This document shows, piece after piece, positions 25,846-36,156 of a DNA stretch of 64,000 nt. Source of the stretch: Acholoe squamosa (taxonomy: Eukaryota > Annelida > Polychaeta > Phyllodocida > Polynoidae). A program made the translations under genes and the position numbers. Every line of letters begins with the position of its first letter. The stretch's first letter is position 1. The stretch is taken from the NCBI GenBank assembly GCA_949317995.1, contig OX439038.1, positions 37,143,113 through 37,207,112 on the forward strand, in the 5' to 3' direction. The notes beneath the pieces were generated by a model, which was given only the letters and a program-made list of their open reading frames with translations, was not told the origin of the DNA and ran no database searches.

Positions 25846-26841
25846 TGTAACTGGGGGGAAGAACCAAATGCACACTTCGCTGGTCTGGTACAAACTGAAT
25901 CATCTTTATTTCCAAAATCAAAATCTCATCTTGGGCTCCACTTTCCACTTGTCAATCATACAATATCAACCAACCACCTGAGGGGTAGGTGTCTCCCCCT
26001 GGTGGAGGTAGGCAGAACAATGCCAAACACAATACACACTTACAATTGGAATGCAATAACAACAAAACCCTTTTGTGACGTCCGTCACTAATCCTTACTA
26101 TAATACCCCCATAAAATAGACCATACAATGAATACAGACAGTACAATGAATTCAAACCTAGACAAAAACCATCAACTAACATCAGTGTCACAGTATATAC
26201 ACACAAAAGACATTGTAATTGCCCAGACGGCCGTTCCTGTCCTTTGTTGTGTTTCTGCATTTCTTTATATCATAATTACCTCCTACTCTATTATACACAC
26301 TTAAAAACGGAATGCAATAACATATTAATACACAAAAGGCACACCAGATGTACAATAGGCAGTGGCAGCCGTTTCTACAGCCCCCATCTCTATTGTCCAC
26401 AAAAACGGAATGCAATACCAACAAAACCCTTTGTGACGTCCGTCACTAATCCTTATTATAATACCCCCACAAAATAGACCATACAGTGAATACAGACAGT
26501 ACAATGAATTTAAACCTAGAGAAACCATCAACTAACATCAGTGTCACAGTATATACACATAAAAGACATTGTAATTGCCCAGACGGCCGTTCCTGTCCTT
26601 TGTTGTGTTTCTGCACTTCCTTATATCATAATTATGTCCTACTCTATTGTTCTCACAAAATACACACTTAGAAACGGAATGCAATAACATATAAATACAC
26701 AAAAGGCACACCAGATAGGCAGTGGTGGCCGTTTCTACAGCCCCCATCCCTATTGTCCACCATACATTCACAACAGTGTGGCGGACACAATAGCACTTTC
26801 TCCTTTTGTGACATTTTGTCTTGGCTCTTATATTCATTACA
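25846..26841 (-). repeat. Element D 3' LTR (~996 bp)
   Basis: Plus strand reads TGTAACTGGGGGG...TTCATTACA. An AATAAA on the minus strand lies near 25909. A ~357-bp internal tandem duplication carries two TGACGTCCGTCA sequences (26076-26087 and 26433-26444). Short frames over this LTR are not genes. Confidence 0.85.
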
Positions 26842-26857
26842 TACCTCCCCCCCCTAA
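26842..26857 (-). promoter_or_regulatory. Polypurine tract of element D
   Basis: On the minus strand AGGGGGGGGAGGTA lies directly before the LTR start TGTAATGAAT, where the plus-strand primer of reverse transcription is expected. It fixes D's orientation and marks 25846-26841 as the 3' LTR. Confidence 0.8.
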
Positions 26858-26897
26858 GCTTTCAACTCGTTTGAAACTTTATCTCCCCCCATCAGCC

Positions 26898-28344
26898 TTA
26901 CTCATTTATGCTGAGTTTCACTGAATCACTCATCTCCTGATAAGCGTTAGGATATAATGCATTCAACCTAGTGGCCCCTGCTGAACAACCATTATGTTCA
27001 GGCACTTCTGTTGTGGGTACAATGTACTTTGTTCCTTCCAGCATCAAACTCTTACTTTCTGTGCTCTCTTTGTCCTCAGTTACCTTAGGAGTTGCTTTCT
27101 TTACCAAATACTTCTGTACATACCATTTAGCATAAACTATGCCCACTACTACCAGAATCAGCCCCAATACAATAAAGAAAGAGTTAGATATTTTCCACCC
27201 ATCCATGCCTTGGATTCCTTTTTCTATGTCACCAGAGTACCAATTACAAACGTCATCTACAGATACTGTGAGCTCATCATGCGTCTCTAGTTCTTTAACC
27301 ACAGCAGGATGTACTTCTTCTGGCCAACTTATATTTAGCCCTGGGAGCTGCATGGGAGTGTATGCCGAATTCTTCATGTCCCATATCAATTCCACCAATT
27401 TCCAATCTTCCGAATCTAATTTGCATTCATTTTCCAAAAGTAGTGTCATTAAGCCTGAAACGGTTATTACTTTCGGGTTCTTTCCAGGACATCTTTGTAC
27501 AACTTTAGATGGTTTGTAGGCAACAATAGTAATTCTAGTGAGGTCGTCTGCAGATCTATAAACCAGTGACTTTTCATTTGCTTTCTTGGTCAGCGTTATG
27601 TTACATCCTACTGGGTTCTTCCCTAATATTAAATTTGACTCACATTTTCTTCTAGTGTACTGCACAGCTGGGTAACAAATTATAGGTTTCTTACCAGCAC
27701 AGATCCCATCATCAGGAGTGAAAGATACGCCTGATTCTGTGGACAGTGGAACTCTACTGTTACCACTCAATTTCCTGATATAGAATTTGTTATACAACAT
27801 AGGAAAATATTCTAATCTGTAACTGAGATACTTTTCTCGAAACTGCTGGAATAATCACCCTAAATGTTAACTGACCAGCCGATGTTTCCCAAATGGGTGT
27901 TATGCGTAAATATGTATAGTACCAATGCGTATCTAGTGGGATATGACCCTTAGCAGTCAACAGATGTAATATGTTCTTTAACTTATTAACTGGTAATATC
28001 TCCCTAGACAATGCTCCCCTCTCCATTTGCATGCGCTGATTGTGGAAGGTAGTTGCTGCTGCTACATATTGTGCAGCAGCTGTCTCCATCAAAGTCAATG
28101 TTTGGTCTATGATACGTTTCACTTGTAAAAGTCTAATAGCTTGACCATGCGACCTTCCATTTTCTACCAAATGCTGAGTTAATGTCACAAGTTCATTGGT
28201 TTTGTCCTGTACCATTCTAATATTGTGTCGATTATTGTCTACTAGAGTCTTAGTTGCATTCTTTACTGTCACCATTTTCTTGTTGTTGATCATAAGTCGC
28301 ACAGTGTCCTGCTCCAAATCTTTAACATATTTTGCGATTTGTGC
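26898..28344 (-). pseudogene. env: Element D envelope, C-terminal part (Baculo_F-like)
   Basis: The upstream part shows the Baculo_F and errantivirus Env pattern: a helical region, LPVNKLKNILHLL, a YYTYLRITP stretch, then GQLTFRVIIPAVS. The downstream part has a Cys-rich ectodomain, CNWYSGD, one membrane segment (SFFIVLGLILVVVGIVYA) and a charged tail. It resembles element C's envelope in layout but not closely in sequence. The gene is cut by the LTR of element C at 28345 and is broken. Confidence 0.7.
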
Positions 28345-29201
28345 TGAACGAATGTGGACGGTTGTGGAAGGAAGGATGTTGTAGGCTGTTGTGGGTTAGC
28401 TAGCTCAAATGGTTTGATGGTTGTGATGCTTGTTTGCTGGTTACTATGGTATTAATTCAGGGGTTTAATTCGTTGTTCTAAAGGAAGTGGTAGAGGAAGG
28501 GCAAGAAGGCGTTCATCTCTCCATGACCTTAAAACACTCTCAATCCGCCGATTAAAGTTCCAATATTTATTGTAATATCCACTTCAAATCACAGAAGTCT
28601 TGTTCACAGGTAGTTGGTTCAATTGGGCAAGGATGGTAATAGTCACAAGTACAAAGTAGAGTTCCAATCTAACTGGTTACAAGTACAACTCCAATATGAT
28701 GTGTGTGTGCTGCAGCAAGATGACTAAGTCCAAAGGTTAATACTTACACAGTCCAACCCTGTGTATCCCAGCAGAAAGTATGGTTAGTCCTCACAGGAAG
28801 AGCATTACGTTCTATCTCCTGCCTGCTTGGTCAGCTCATCTGCTTATATACAACTCAGACGCCTCCAACCACCAGTCCCGTGGCCTTAAAAGGCCACTTC
28901 CTGTGGAGCCTTCCCACAGTTCTTTGCACCCTTCCCACAAAGTATTGCAACAGGAACTGCAGCACTTCTAGACCAATCAGAAGGCAGCGTTTCAGCTGCA
29001 TGATGGGAATGTTTACAATCAGGGTGCACTGTGGGAAGGTTTACTCGCAGAGGCTGCTGGGAAGGGGATCCCTATGCCTTGTCTGGAGTATAGGTGGCTG
29101 GAGTAACTATGTTTCATGCAGAGACTAGGCGTCTGCTGCAGAGTTGGAATAAACGTGTTTTGACTCGATGTTTTGACTTGATTTAAAGTGGCTATAGCAC
29201 A
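28345..29201 (-). repeat. Element C 3' LTR (~857 bp)
   Basis: Plus strand reads TGAACGAATGTGG...GGCTATAGCACA. It matches the 907-bp solo LTRs reversed, with TATATAA (minus, near 28845), the pair of GTGGGAA motifs and AATAAA near 28565. Short plus-strand frames here are shadows. Confidence 0.85.
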
Positions 29202-30862
29202 CCCGTGGGCGGTTATTTAAAGAAATTGAGAAGCAATTTCTTTACTTCGAAAATTGTGAATACTTATATTTTGTTTCCAACACAAACATGCTGTTTTTGG
29301 TTACATTTGATTATATGTGCAGTATTTTCATCTTAAACCTGAGGTATTTTCATCATAAGCTGATTATGTCAGGTTTCTACATAAAATAGTGTGAATTGTT
29401 ACCCTGGTTCGACAACTACCCCTTGTTTAATTATGAGGGCGTACAGTTGTACATGCTTATTTTATTATGGTAACTCATCAAATCACGACTTAGTGTGTGA
29501 CAATTGGAGAGAGAGAGAGATCACGTTATTCCATAACTGGACATGGAAGACGCCTACAGAGATTTCATAATCGACTTATAACTGTAAGCAAGTTCAAGTC
29601 TGAGGTAAGTAGTATGCATATTCCATGAGATGATGATGTGATTGTCGCTAATGCGGAGCCATGAGGGTTGTCCGTCTGAGGACAGGAGCATAGATGTGCA
29701 AAATGTCCAAATGCTCCACATAGCAGGTAAGTAAAAAAGAATTGGAATTGGAATTTGAAGGATTTGCCCGTGCGTCATTGATGGAGTGCAGAATGGGCTG
29801 GGGATCAGCCAGAAAAGGCCAAATGATCATGAATGGAAAAAGAACACAAGACAAGAAGATTGGCACGTTGGCCACGTATATGGACGGTAGTGAATAATCA
29901 CGAATGAGACAGACGTCCCAGAGATCAGGCTTATCAAAAGCCGTCAGAGCGTCAATGTCAGTGAATTAGAATAAGAGTCTTTGAGTACCAACTCATGGCT
30001 GGTTGTCCACATCTGGATGTGGTGGAGTGGATAGTACAGCGGAGAAATAGACCCTTTGAAGACGGCTAGGGAAGCCAATTTTGAATTTTGAATTTGAATA
30101 TTGAATTTTCATTAAAGTGGGGGGCGGGACAATTTTGAATATCTCTCTTCTCTTTGGTATCAAAGAAACAGTAGTATTATGTTGTGAAACCCTATTCTTA
30201 CAAAACACCACACATAGTTATCTATACTTCGATAAGATAGTACAAGTTTCTTGCCATTGTTTAGAATACATGTCATTTTGGGCAAGTTTCTATCAACGTC
30301 TTTTCCCGAAAACAATTTAGAAGTTACTTTCTTTGTGGTTAGTTCCTATAAGTGTTATTCTTCTCTTATATTCTCATAATCAATGTCCGTTGATTAATGT
30401 CTATCATTTTACATCAGTTCATTTGTACTATTGCTGTGAGCGCGCTTGGGCGTCGACGAGTTTTTCATATCAATCAGTACAGGTATACTGCTATATATCA
30501 CACGTCAGTCCTACATATGTTATATATATTTCTTTTTGTTTTTGTCTCTTTTTCCACGAGAATAAAGAGTTAGGCAGCTGGTGCCAACGAAAGTTTTCTG
30601 GTAAAGTTTTTATCAACTTCCGTCTGTGATGTGGCTGTGCACCACAGAACTTCACGAGGTGCAGCCAATCAGAACACTTCATCCTTCCGTAATGTCATTG
30701 TAGATGTTTTCGTTCATCCGACCTGTCCCTACTTCAATGGGGACAGCGGCCGGAGGGGCGCTGGCGTCGGTTGTCCGTCTGTGCATGCGTAGTGCCTGTC
30801 TGCCGAGGTCATCAAGCAATCGTTCGTCGGCTAGATCTCCCCCGATGCGGGTCCACCCGGCC
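29202..30862. other. Gene-free 3' region of element C
   Basis: AT-rich sequence between envelope and 3' LTR. I see a short GA microsatellite near 29508, simple TTTGAATTT-type repeats near 30084, and a minus-strand AATAAA near 29458 that could end envelope transcripts. No frame with coding character and no clear polypurine tract beside the LTR. Confidence 0.6.
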
Positions 30863-33313
30863 TCAGCCAGTCAGTCTAGGCATGGAGAATGGAACAGGTG
30901 TGGCTAATCCGCCAGTGAAGCGGAGGAGCCGAGTCATTGTCGATGACTTCCCTTCTCCTACGAGGGTGGCTGCCAGTCTCTTCGACACTTTCAGCGAGTT
31001 CGGGAGGGGGATAATCTTCGGCACTTGACCAGGGCGGGTTGCGGCTGCATAGACGCTCATGCCCCAGGTGATGCGGGCTCGTGCACTCAGGAACAGGTGA
31101 TCGATTGATAGGTCTCTTATCAGTGCCTCTCCCTGGGTGTACAGATGGTCGAATGGCATAGTCAGTTCACCCAGGAAGATGGTTTCCAGGACCAACGGTG
31201 CCGAGAACTGTAGGTAGATCCCATCCGGTGTAGACCGTCGAGCGGCCTGTCGTAGTCTCCACACTAGGTAGAGTGCGAACAGCATCATAATCGTTAGCAG
31301 CAGGGCAAGGACGGCGGTAGGTGTCGAGCAGGCCAGCCGTTCGGTCGGGCACTCTGGTGGGGGGCCGTAGCACCTGATGGTTTGTGCTGTAGCAGCCGAT
31401 GTCTGAGACGCCAGGGCTGACGTAGCTAGAGCACGTCTGTGTCTCCAACAGAGAACAATCAGTGCAATAATGAGCACCACCGAGAGAGCCGACGAACCCC
31501 ACGCTGCATACTGTCCATAGAGTTCATTTTTGTAGGCCATCGGTCTCAGAATGAGCTTTTTCTTGTTAATCCTGTCAACCAAGTCTTTTAATGGCATGTG
31601 AAACGGCTTCCCGTCCGCTTCCTGTTCCATTGATTGCCGTAGTTCTTGTGGGATAGGGTCGTATACAATGTTCAATTTAGTATCATGGACCTCCGTGGTG
31701 ACCCAATGAGCCATTTGCATTCCCCTTACGACCAGGTCATTGGTAGGATATGTGATGGGCTCTCGGTCCCTGTGCTTTGCGCATCCTTGAAGACTGTATG
31801 GTATCCATGACTTTTCCATCATGAAGGCACAGTCGCACCCCAGACTTATCACAGCATAGTTACTTATGGTTTTAATTTCAGGTGGTCGATTTCCGCAAAT
31901 CAGCTGTCCCTCAGTTTCAGATGTTACAATAAGGACGGTTTCAGAGTCCAGTTGCACTGCCATTTCTTCAAAGTGTGGCTTTATGATATAGTCGACGATA
32001 CACAGTTCATCAATGGCCGATTTGTCATCTCTGATTAGGGCTGCCACGCACTCGTCATCGGTGATTTTCTTCATGTGAGGTACGTCCGAACATAAAGTCA
32101 CTGTGCTCCCGTAGCAACTAGCCCAGTCGATGATTGGGTTCGGGATGTAGTACCTTTGGCTTATAGACAACGCGATAGCATTTGGTACGTTGCTGACGAT
32201 CGCGCCATCTGCCTTCTGTCCTGCGACTCTGACTGGTACAGGGAATTTCAGGACCTGGTACATCCTGAACAGGTGTTCTTCTGAGACAACTGGAATGCGC
32301 AGGGTCACAACTATTGATGAGCCGTCGCGAGTGCACTGAGGGCGAGCATTCTCGTAGTAAAATGCTGGTGATTTAAAGGCAGACCTGAACCTTGAGTATT
32401 TCTGCCTCAGGTATACGTCCGTCCGTCTCACAGCCTTTATTATGGCTTGAGGTGGAATAATCTTAGGTGATAGTCTATGACGTGTTAGCTGGTGTATTTC
32501 AGATGTAAAAGTCTCAAGGTGTCTTAAATTGTTCACGTAGTGTAATATCAGGCCTAGTTTTACCCTATTTAGGTATCCAAGGTATGTAAGATAGGCCCTG
32601 TTTTCTTCTATCTTTAGACGATTTCTGACAGAGCGTTTGCTAAGGTTCAACATTTTGAAGTTGGTAGAGTCGGCTACAGCTTTAAGTCCTGATAATTTGA
32701 GTTCTATACTTGTCAACATGACGTTTGTTTTCAGCACTAGGTCCTTTGTAATGTCAGTAAGTTCATTATGTGCTTCAGTCAGGACTTCTATATTTTTTGC
32801 ATTGTATTCAATGTCCGAAGCACGGCCGGTTCCGAACACATGATATCCAAATTCAGATATTAGATTTAGCACAGGTATTCCTGCACGTATGGTGCGATTA
32901 AGTCCGTTGTCTTGAGGTACACTTTCCAACAGCTTAGCTATCATCTGATGACGTTCAATACGGAGCTTGGCAATGTGCTCGTCCAGCCATTGTTCAAACA
33001 CATAAATTTGATTGCACACTGCTTCATACTCTTCTGTTCCATTGCCTATTCTTACTTTTTCACGGTTCAGTCGATTTATGCACATGTTCGTGACGTTTAC
33101 ATCTTGGTTTAATCCAACATCAGGAGGGATGGTGACAGTCAGCTGTTGCACCACGTGGCTGGTGTCTGCTATTGATATCACACGTCCGGGTTTTAGGACG
33201 ACCCCAAGCTTTTCCCTGTGTATAGTCTCTTGGGTAGTCACGTGATGGAGTGTGTAAACTATCAGCAGTATTGTCAGGGTTGCAACTTGTGCAACAGGTA
33301 TCCCGACAATCAT
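30863..33313 (-). CDS. env: Element C envelope glycoprotein, Baculo_F-like (816 codons)
   Basis: An N-terminal hydrophobic signal (about residues 8-25) precedes a long ectodomain. A glycine-containing stretch near residue 130 (RAGIPVLNLISEFG, then VFGTGRASDIEY) resembles the fusion-peptide region and following heptad region of Baculo_F and errantivirus Env. Later come RLSPKIIPPQAI and VVTLRIPVVSEEHLF, typical family blocks, and Cys-rich segments. Near residue 610-632 is a membrane segment (SSALSVVLIIALIVLCW), and a second hydrophobic stretch (LALLLTIMMLFALYLVW) follows about 60 residues later, which is unusual for one-pass envelopes. The frame looks whole. It is divergent from the plus-strand frames at 33983. 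Family assignment is by eye. Confidence 0.75.
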   Translation of the reverse strand: MIVGIPVAQVATLTILLIVYTLHHVTTQETIHREKLGVVLKPGRVISIADTSHVVQQLTVTIPPDVGLNQDVNVTNMCINRLNREKVRIGNGTEEYEAVCNQIYVFEQWLDEHIAKLRIERHQMIAKLLESVPQDNGLNRTIRAGIPVLNLISEFGYHVFGTGRASDIEYNAKNIEVLTEAHNELTDITKDLVLKTNVMLTSIELKLSGLKAVADSTNFKMLNLSKRSVRNRLKIEENRAYLTYLGYLNRVKLGLILHYVNNLRHLETFTSEIHQLTRHRLSPKIIPPQAIIKAVRRTDVYLRQKYSRFRSAFKSPAFYYENARPQCTRDGSSIVVTLRIPVVSEEHLFRMYQVLKFPVPVRVAGQKADGAIVSNVPNAIALSISQRYYIPNPIIDWASCYGSTVTLCSDVPHMKKITDDECVAALIRDDKSAIDELCIVDYIIKPHFEEMAVQLDSETVLIVTSETEGQLICGNRPPEIKTISNYAVISLGCDCAFMMEKSWIPYSLQGCAKHRDREPITYPTNDLVVRGMQMAHWVTTEVHDTKLNIVYDPIPQELRQSMEQEADGKPFHMPLKDLVDRINKKKLILRPMAYKNELYGQYAAWGSSALSVVLIIALIVLCWRHRRALATSALASQTSAATAQTIRCYGPPPECPTERLACSTPTAVLALLLTIMMLFALYLVWRLRQAARRSTPDGIYLQFSAPLVLETIFLGELTMPFDHLYTQGEALIRDLSIDHLFLSARARITWGMSVYAAATRPGQVPKIIPLPNSLKVSKRLAATLVGEGKSSTMTRLLRFTGGLATPVPFSMPRLTG

Positions 33314-33982
33314 TTTGGTGTAGTGAATCGGGCGACGTTGCCCGTTTTAAAGTTTCCTAGATGTTGGTAGGGTGACTAGTATCTCTTTATAGTTTGTATA
33401 TAGTTATCCAGGTGGCGTCTGGATGACTGCCAGATTATAGCTCCCAGAATGCGCTGTAGGGGGCCCTGCTGGAGCAGTGGACGTCTAGTTCATCCGCTCA
33501 CCGCAGGGGCGCTATCGTAGGCGTTGGGGCGTTGGTTTCACCACTACTGTGTAGATGGCGCCACCCGCTGGAGTAAGGTGATCAGCTCACTGGTAGCCTC
33601 ACTGTAGCGTCTGGTCAGCATCTGGTCACCGTGTTTTATTTAAATTCGAGTCACTCAGGCCTACAAGAGATGAGAACATAGGTCCCTGTAGTATATACAA
33701 TTGTAGCCAATTCCATGTGTTAGGGGAGGGGAGGGCCTCTAATTTAGCTCAGTTTTAGGTTTGCTATCAGGGTAATCAGTCACTAGAGTACATCACACCA
33801 GTTCAAACACATAACCCTGTTTGGAGTTTTTAAGAGTTTTTGATTGCACGATCATGGAATATATTCCCTGCTCCATTGGCCACTCAGTCGTCCTAGTCAG
33901 ACGAAAGTATTTTAAGCCAGGCATGGTGTATGTATTGGTTGGAGGGGAGGAGTTAGATGACCCGTCATAGGGTCAACCGTGT
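33314..33982. promoter_or_regulatory. Divergent control region between env and plus-strand frames
   Basis: Toward env the minus strand has CTATATACAAACTATAAAG at about 33386-33404, some 75-90 bases before the start. Toward the plus frames there is TATTTTAAG near 33908 and CCATTGG near 33875. Between them are CTCCCAGAATGC (33441-33452), which matches the ZNF143/Staf core, and CACCGCAGGGGCGCT (33499-33513), which resembles a CTCF site. All sites are motif matches only. Confidence 0.45.
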
Positions 33983-34660
33983 ATGTTGGTGCAGGCTGGG
34001 CCGTATATGCCCCAGGAGCAATACCTGCGGAATCTACTGAGCGGATCATTATTGAGGGCGGGCGCGACACCCAGTCATCAGCAGAATGCTGTATTGTCTC
34101 TACAAGCTAGCGCCATTTCACAAAGTCATCGTCCTGTTCATGCGGTGCCGACCGCTCCTCCGATGATGTCGCCCGTTGCAGTGCAGCGGTCCATGGGAGA
34201 AGGCAGGTTGGGCTGGCGGCGAGGTGGGCCGTATAACAGATTCGTGGCCGCGACTTCGCCGTCTCGATCCTGTACGACGGTTGTCAATCCCACGGCTGTG
34301 CGAACCATTCTTCGAGACAACGTTGCAGCCGGAGCGGGACGCACTAGGTTACATAGTCCACGTCGGGAGTCGCCGTCCCCTGCTCCGCGGGTTGTCGCAG
34401 TGAGTAAAGTGGTTCGGACTCTTCCAGCGCGCCAGCCGTCGTCAAGGACGCGTGCCATCCCATTAGTTAAGACGTCCACCCCGGGTCTGACGATTCTTCG
34501 GTCCATCAGTACCGAGTTAGACAGTATGCCGCGGTCGTCGTCCGCCTCTCCGTCGAGGAGCTCGTCTCCTGTGCGGGGTTCTGATGGCGGGGGATGGTCA
34601 AGACATCCGGTCCCAGCGACTGCACGTCATCAGCCGCCGCCGGAACATCAGCTGCCGTAG
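33983..34660 (+). CDS. Antisense frame 1 in element C (225 codons, Arg/Ser/Pro-rich)
   Basis: Plus-strand frame, opposite to all other C genes, beginning MLVQAGPYMPQEQYLRNLL and continuing as a basic, Ser/Arg/Pro-rich, probably disordered protein with RS and SP runs (SASPSRSSSPVR). GC-rich with no stop for 225 codons. No family recognised. It overlaps the next plus-strand frame by about 67 bases. Its position recalls antisense genes of deltaretroviruses, by analogy only. Confidence 0.45.
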   Translation: MLVQAGPYMPQEQYLRNLLSGSLLRAGATPSHQQNAVLSLQASAISQSHRPVHAVPTAPPMMSPVAVQRSMGEGRLGWRRGGPYNRFVAATSPSRSCTTVVNPTAVRTILRDNVAAGAGRTRLHSPRRESPSPAPRVVAVSKVVRTLPARQPSSRTRAIPLVKTSTPGLTILRSISTELDSMPRSSSASPSRSSSPVRGSDGGGWSRHPVPATARHQPPPEHQLP

Positions 34661-35103
34661 GTTCGTCATCAGACAGCGGTGGACAAGCTCTAGGTTCGAA
34701 CCCTTCGACCACCCCTGTCAGTAGTTCCACTGTAGGCTGCCAGGGCAGCGGCAACTCTCCTCGTTCTGCTGCCTGTCCATCCGACTTAGCGTCGACGGAC
34801 GGCAGGGACAGCATAGCCTCCAGCCGACCGCGTAGGGATAGCGCGACTTCTAGTCGGTCGGGAGGCGCCGGAAGTCCCGCAGCAATGTCGTCCATGTCAG
34901 ACCCTGGAGCCTCGGCGTTGGAGGGACCGGTGCAGATACCGGCTGATGATCCTGATTTGGAGTTTGATCTTAGTATATTCCCACCAGGCACGATTATAGA
35001 CTGTGCCCCGTCCACGTCCACAGGGATCAGGTCTGGCAAGGCTCCGCATCGACCGGACATACCTAAACCATCCGCTGATCCATCGTTGTCAGACGATGAG
35101 TAA
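34594..35103 (+). CDS. Antisense frame 2 in element C (169 codons, acidic C-terminus)
   Basis: Plus-strand frame, Ser/Gly/Thr-rich for about 115 residues, then an ordered-looking acidic-hydrophobic patch (DDPDLEFDLSIFPPGTIID) and a C-terminal SLSDDE. The patch looks like an activation-domain-type motif. The minus-strand frame at 34506-35153 covers the same DNA and is an alternative reading. I prefer the plus strand because of this patch and the adjoining plus frame. Function unknown. Confidence 0.45.
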   Translation: MVKTSGPSDCTSSAAAGTSAAVGSSSDSGGQALGSNPSTTPVSSSTVGCQGSGNSPRSAACPSDLASTDGRDSIASSRPRRDSATSSRSGGAGSPAAMSSMSDPGASALEGPVQIPADDPDLEFDLSIFPPGTIIDCAPSTSTGIRSGKAPHRPDIPKPSADPSLSDDE

Positions 35104-35395
35104 TGCCATGAGGCAGTGGATGTCATATTGCAGCAGACGTTGCCCATTTCCACAGTTAGGGCTGGACACAGTATACCTCTCTGTCAGTGCCTCCATCTGC
35201 CGGGTGCTGGCGGGGTTATTCAGGTCTATTGGGCTCAGTGAAGGTATATAGTGAGTAGATCCTGATGTACTACGCAATGAGCAATATATCCCCTATTTAT
35301 ACATATTAGAATCTGACAGTTTCCTCAAAATATTGCATAATTTTGATACTAGTAGTTATCCTGTGTGAAGTCTTTCTTTTGTGAGGTAGATGCAC

Positions 35396-35614
35396 CTAAT
35401 TCACACATGTCCCAATAGGGCGTGGCAGGGGGAGTGGTGGCGCTGGCAGAGGCCTATTATCATGCACATACTGCGGTCCCAGGTATACTTTGCGTAGGGG
35501 TCTCCTGGTAGTGGAGTACCTGGCGGACCGAGGGCTTAGTTCTACCTTGTGCATCTGTACGGCCGGGGGCGGGCGCGCCCTAGCTCCAAGACAGGCACCC
35601 ATTGTTTTTCCCAA
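35396..35614 (-). CDS. Small Pro/Arg-rich frame in element C (72 codons)
   Basis: Minus-strand frame 15 bases downstream of the 139-codon frame. It contains RARPPPAVQ and a proline run PLPAPPLPLPRP that resembles an SH3-ligand stretch. No counterpart can be tested in E because E is cut by element F before this point. Low confidence that it is translated. Confidence 0.3.
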   Translation of the reverse strand: MGKTMGACLGARARPPPAVQMHKVELSPRSARYSTTRRPLRKVYLGPQYVHDNRPLPAPPLPLPRPIGTCVN

Positions 35615-35629
35615 GTTTAATGTGTCTTA

Positions 35630-36049
35630 TTAGAGTGCGCCACTTGCTCCTACTTCCGATGAACTGAAGGGGGAGGGAAGGACGAGGGCGTTGGTGACGT
35701 ATTTATCTTTTATTGCAGCTACTCTGTCCCAGCCTTTATGACTTGCCTCAGATGCTGTCTCAATTACGCAGGTAGGGCAGCAGCACAAATTGGTTAATGA
35801 ATACATCCTTGTCACGTTGTCCAGTCTCCTGAAGTAGAATGGGATGGTGATGATGGTGCGGTCTACAGAGTCAAGGGGAAACACATTGAAATAAATACCA
35901 GCTGTTTTACATTGTCCATTTCGTACAGCGAAGAAGTATTCCCTTGTTATCACAGGTATATAGCAAATACTCAAACAACTGTCGATATCATAAATGTGAA
36001 TCCCTGATGCATGTGCACATGGTTCAGCAGTGCCCAATGTAGCAGCCAT
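35630..36049 (-). CDS. Unidentified Cys-containing protein of element C (139 codons)
   Basis: Minus-strand frame after the SIM-like microprotein. Mixed alpha/beta-looking composition with aromatic residues (REYFFAVRNG, IYFNVFPLDSVDRTIITIPFYFRRL) and a cysteine cluster NLCCCPTC near residue 91. Well-balanced composition supports a real protein. No family recognised and no homologue in this window. Confidence 0.5.
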   Translation of the reverse strand: MAATLGTAEPCAHASGIHIYDIDSCLSICYIPVITREYFFAVRNGQCKTAGIYFNVFPLDSVDRTIITIPFYFRRLDNVTRMYSLTNLCCCPTCVIETASEASHKGWDRVAAIKDKYVTNALVLPSPFSSSEVGASGAL

Positions 36050-36156
36050 GTTGGTCGTATTGTTTTTCCAACACAGAATTAACTCAACAGTTTATTGTCT
36101 ATAATAACATGTGCAAACGATATATGAGCTGTGGCAACATAGCAATTTTTTATGAG

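Noticed and set aside
25952-26837. Several overlapping 60-102 codon frames, also at 51243-52097
   Set aside because: They cover D's LTRs and their internal duplication; Cys/Tyr-rich translations on both strands are typical of non-coding AT-rich sequence.
28345-29201. Solo LTR in element D rather than 3' LTR of C
   Set aside because: The sequence on its two sides is not continuous D envelope and there is no target duplication; as the 3' LTR of C it fits the orientation and similarity to the 5' LTR, though the missing polypurine tract is a caveat.
34506-35153. Minus-strand frame of 215 codons opposite the plus-strand pair
   Set aside because: Kept only as an alternative: its translation is low-complexity throughout, whereas the plus frame has an ordered acidic-hydrophobic patch. 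Not excluded.
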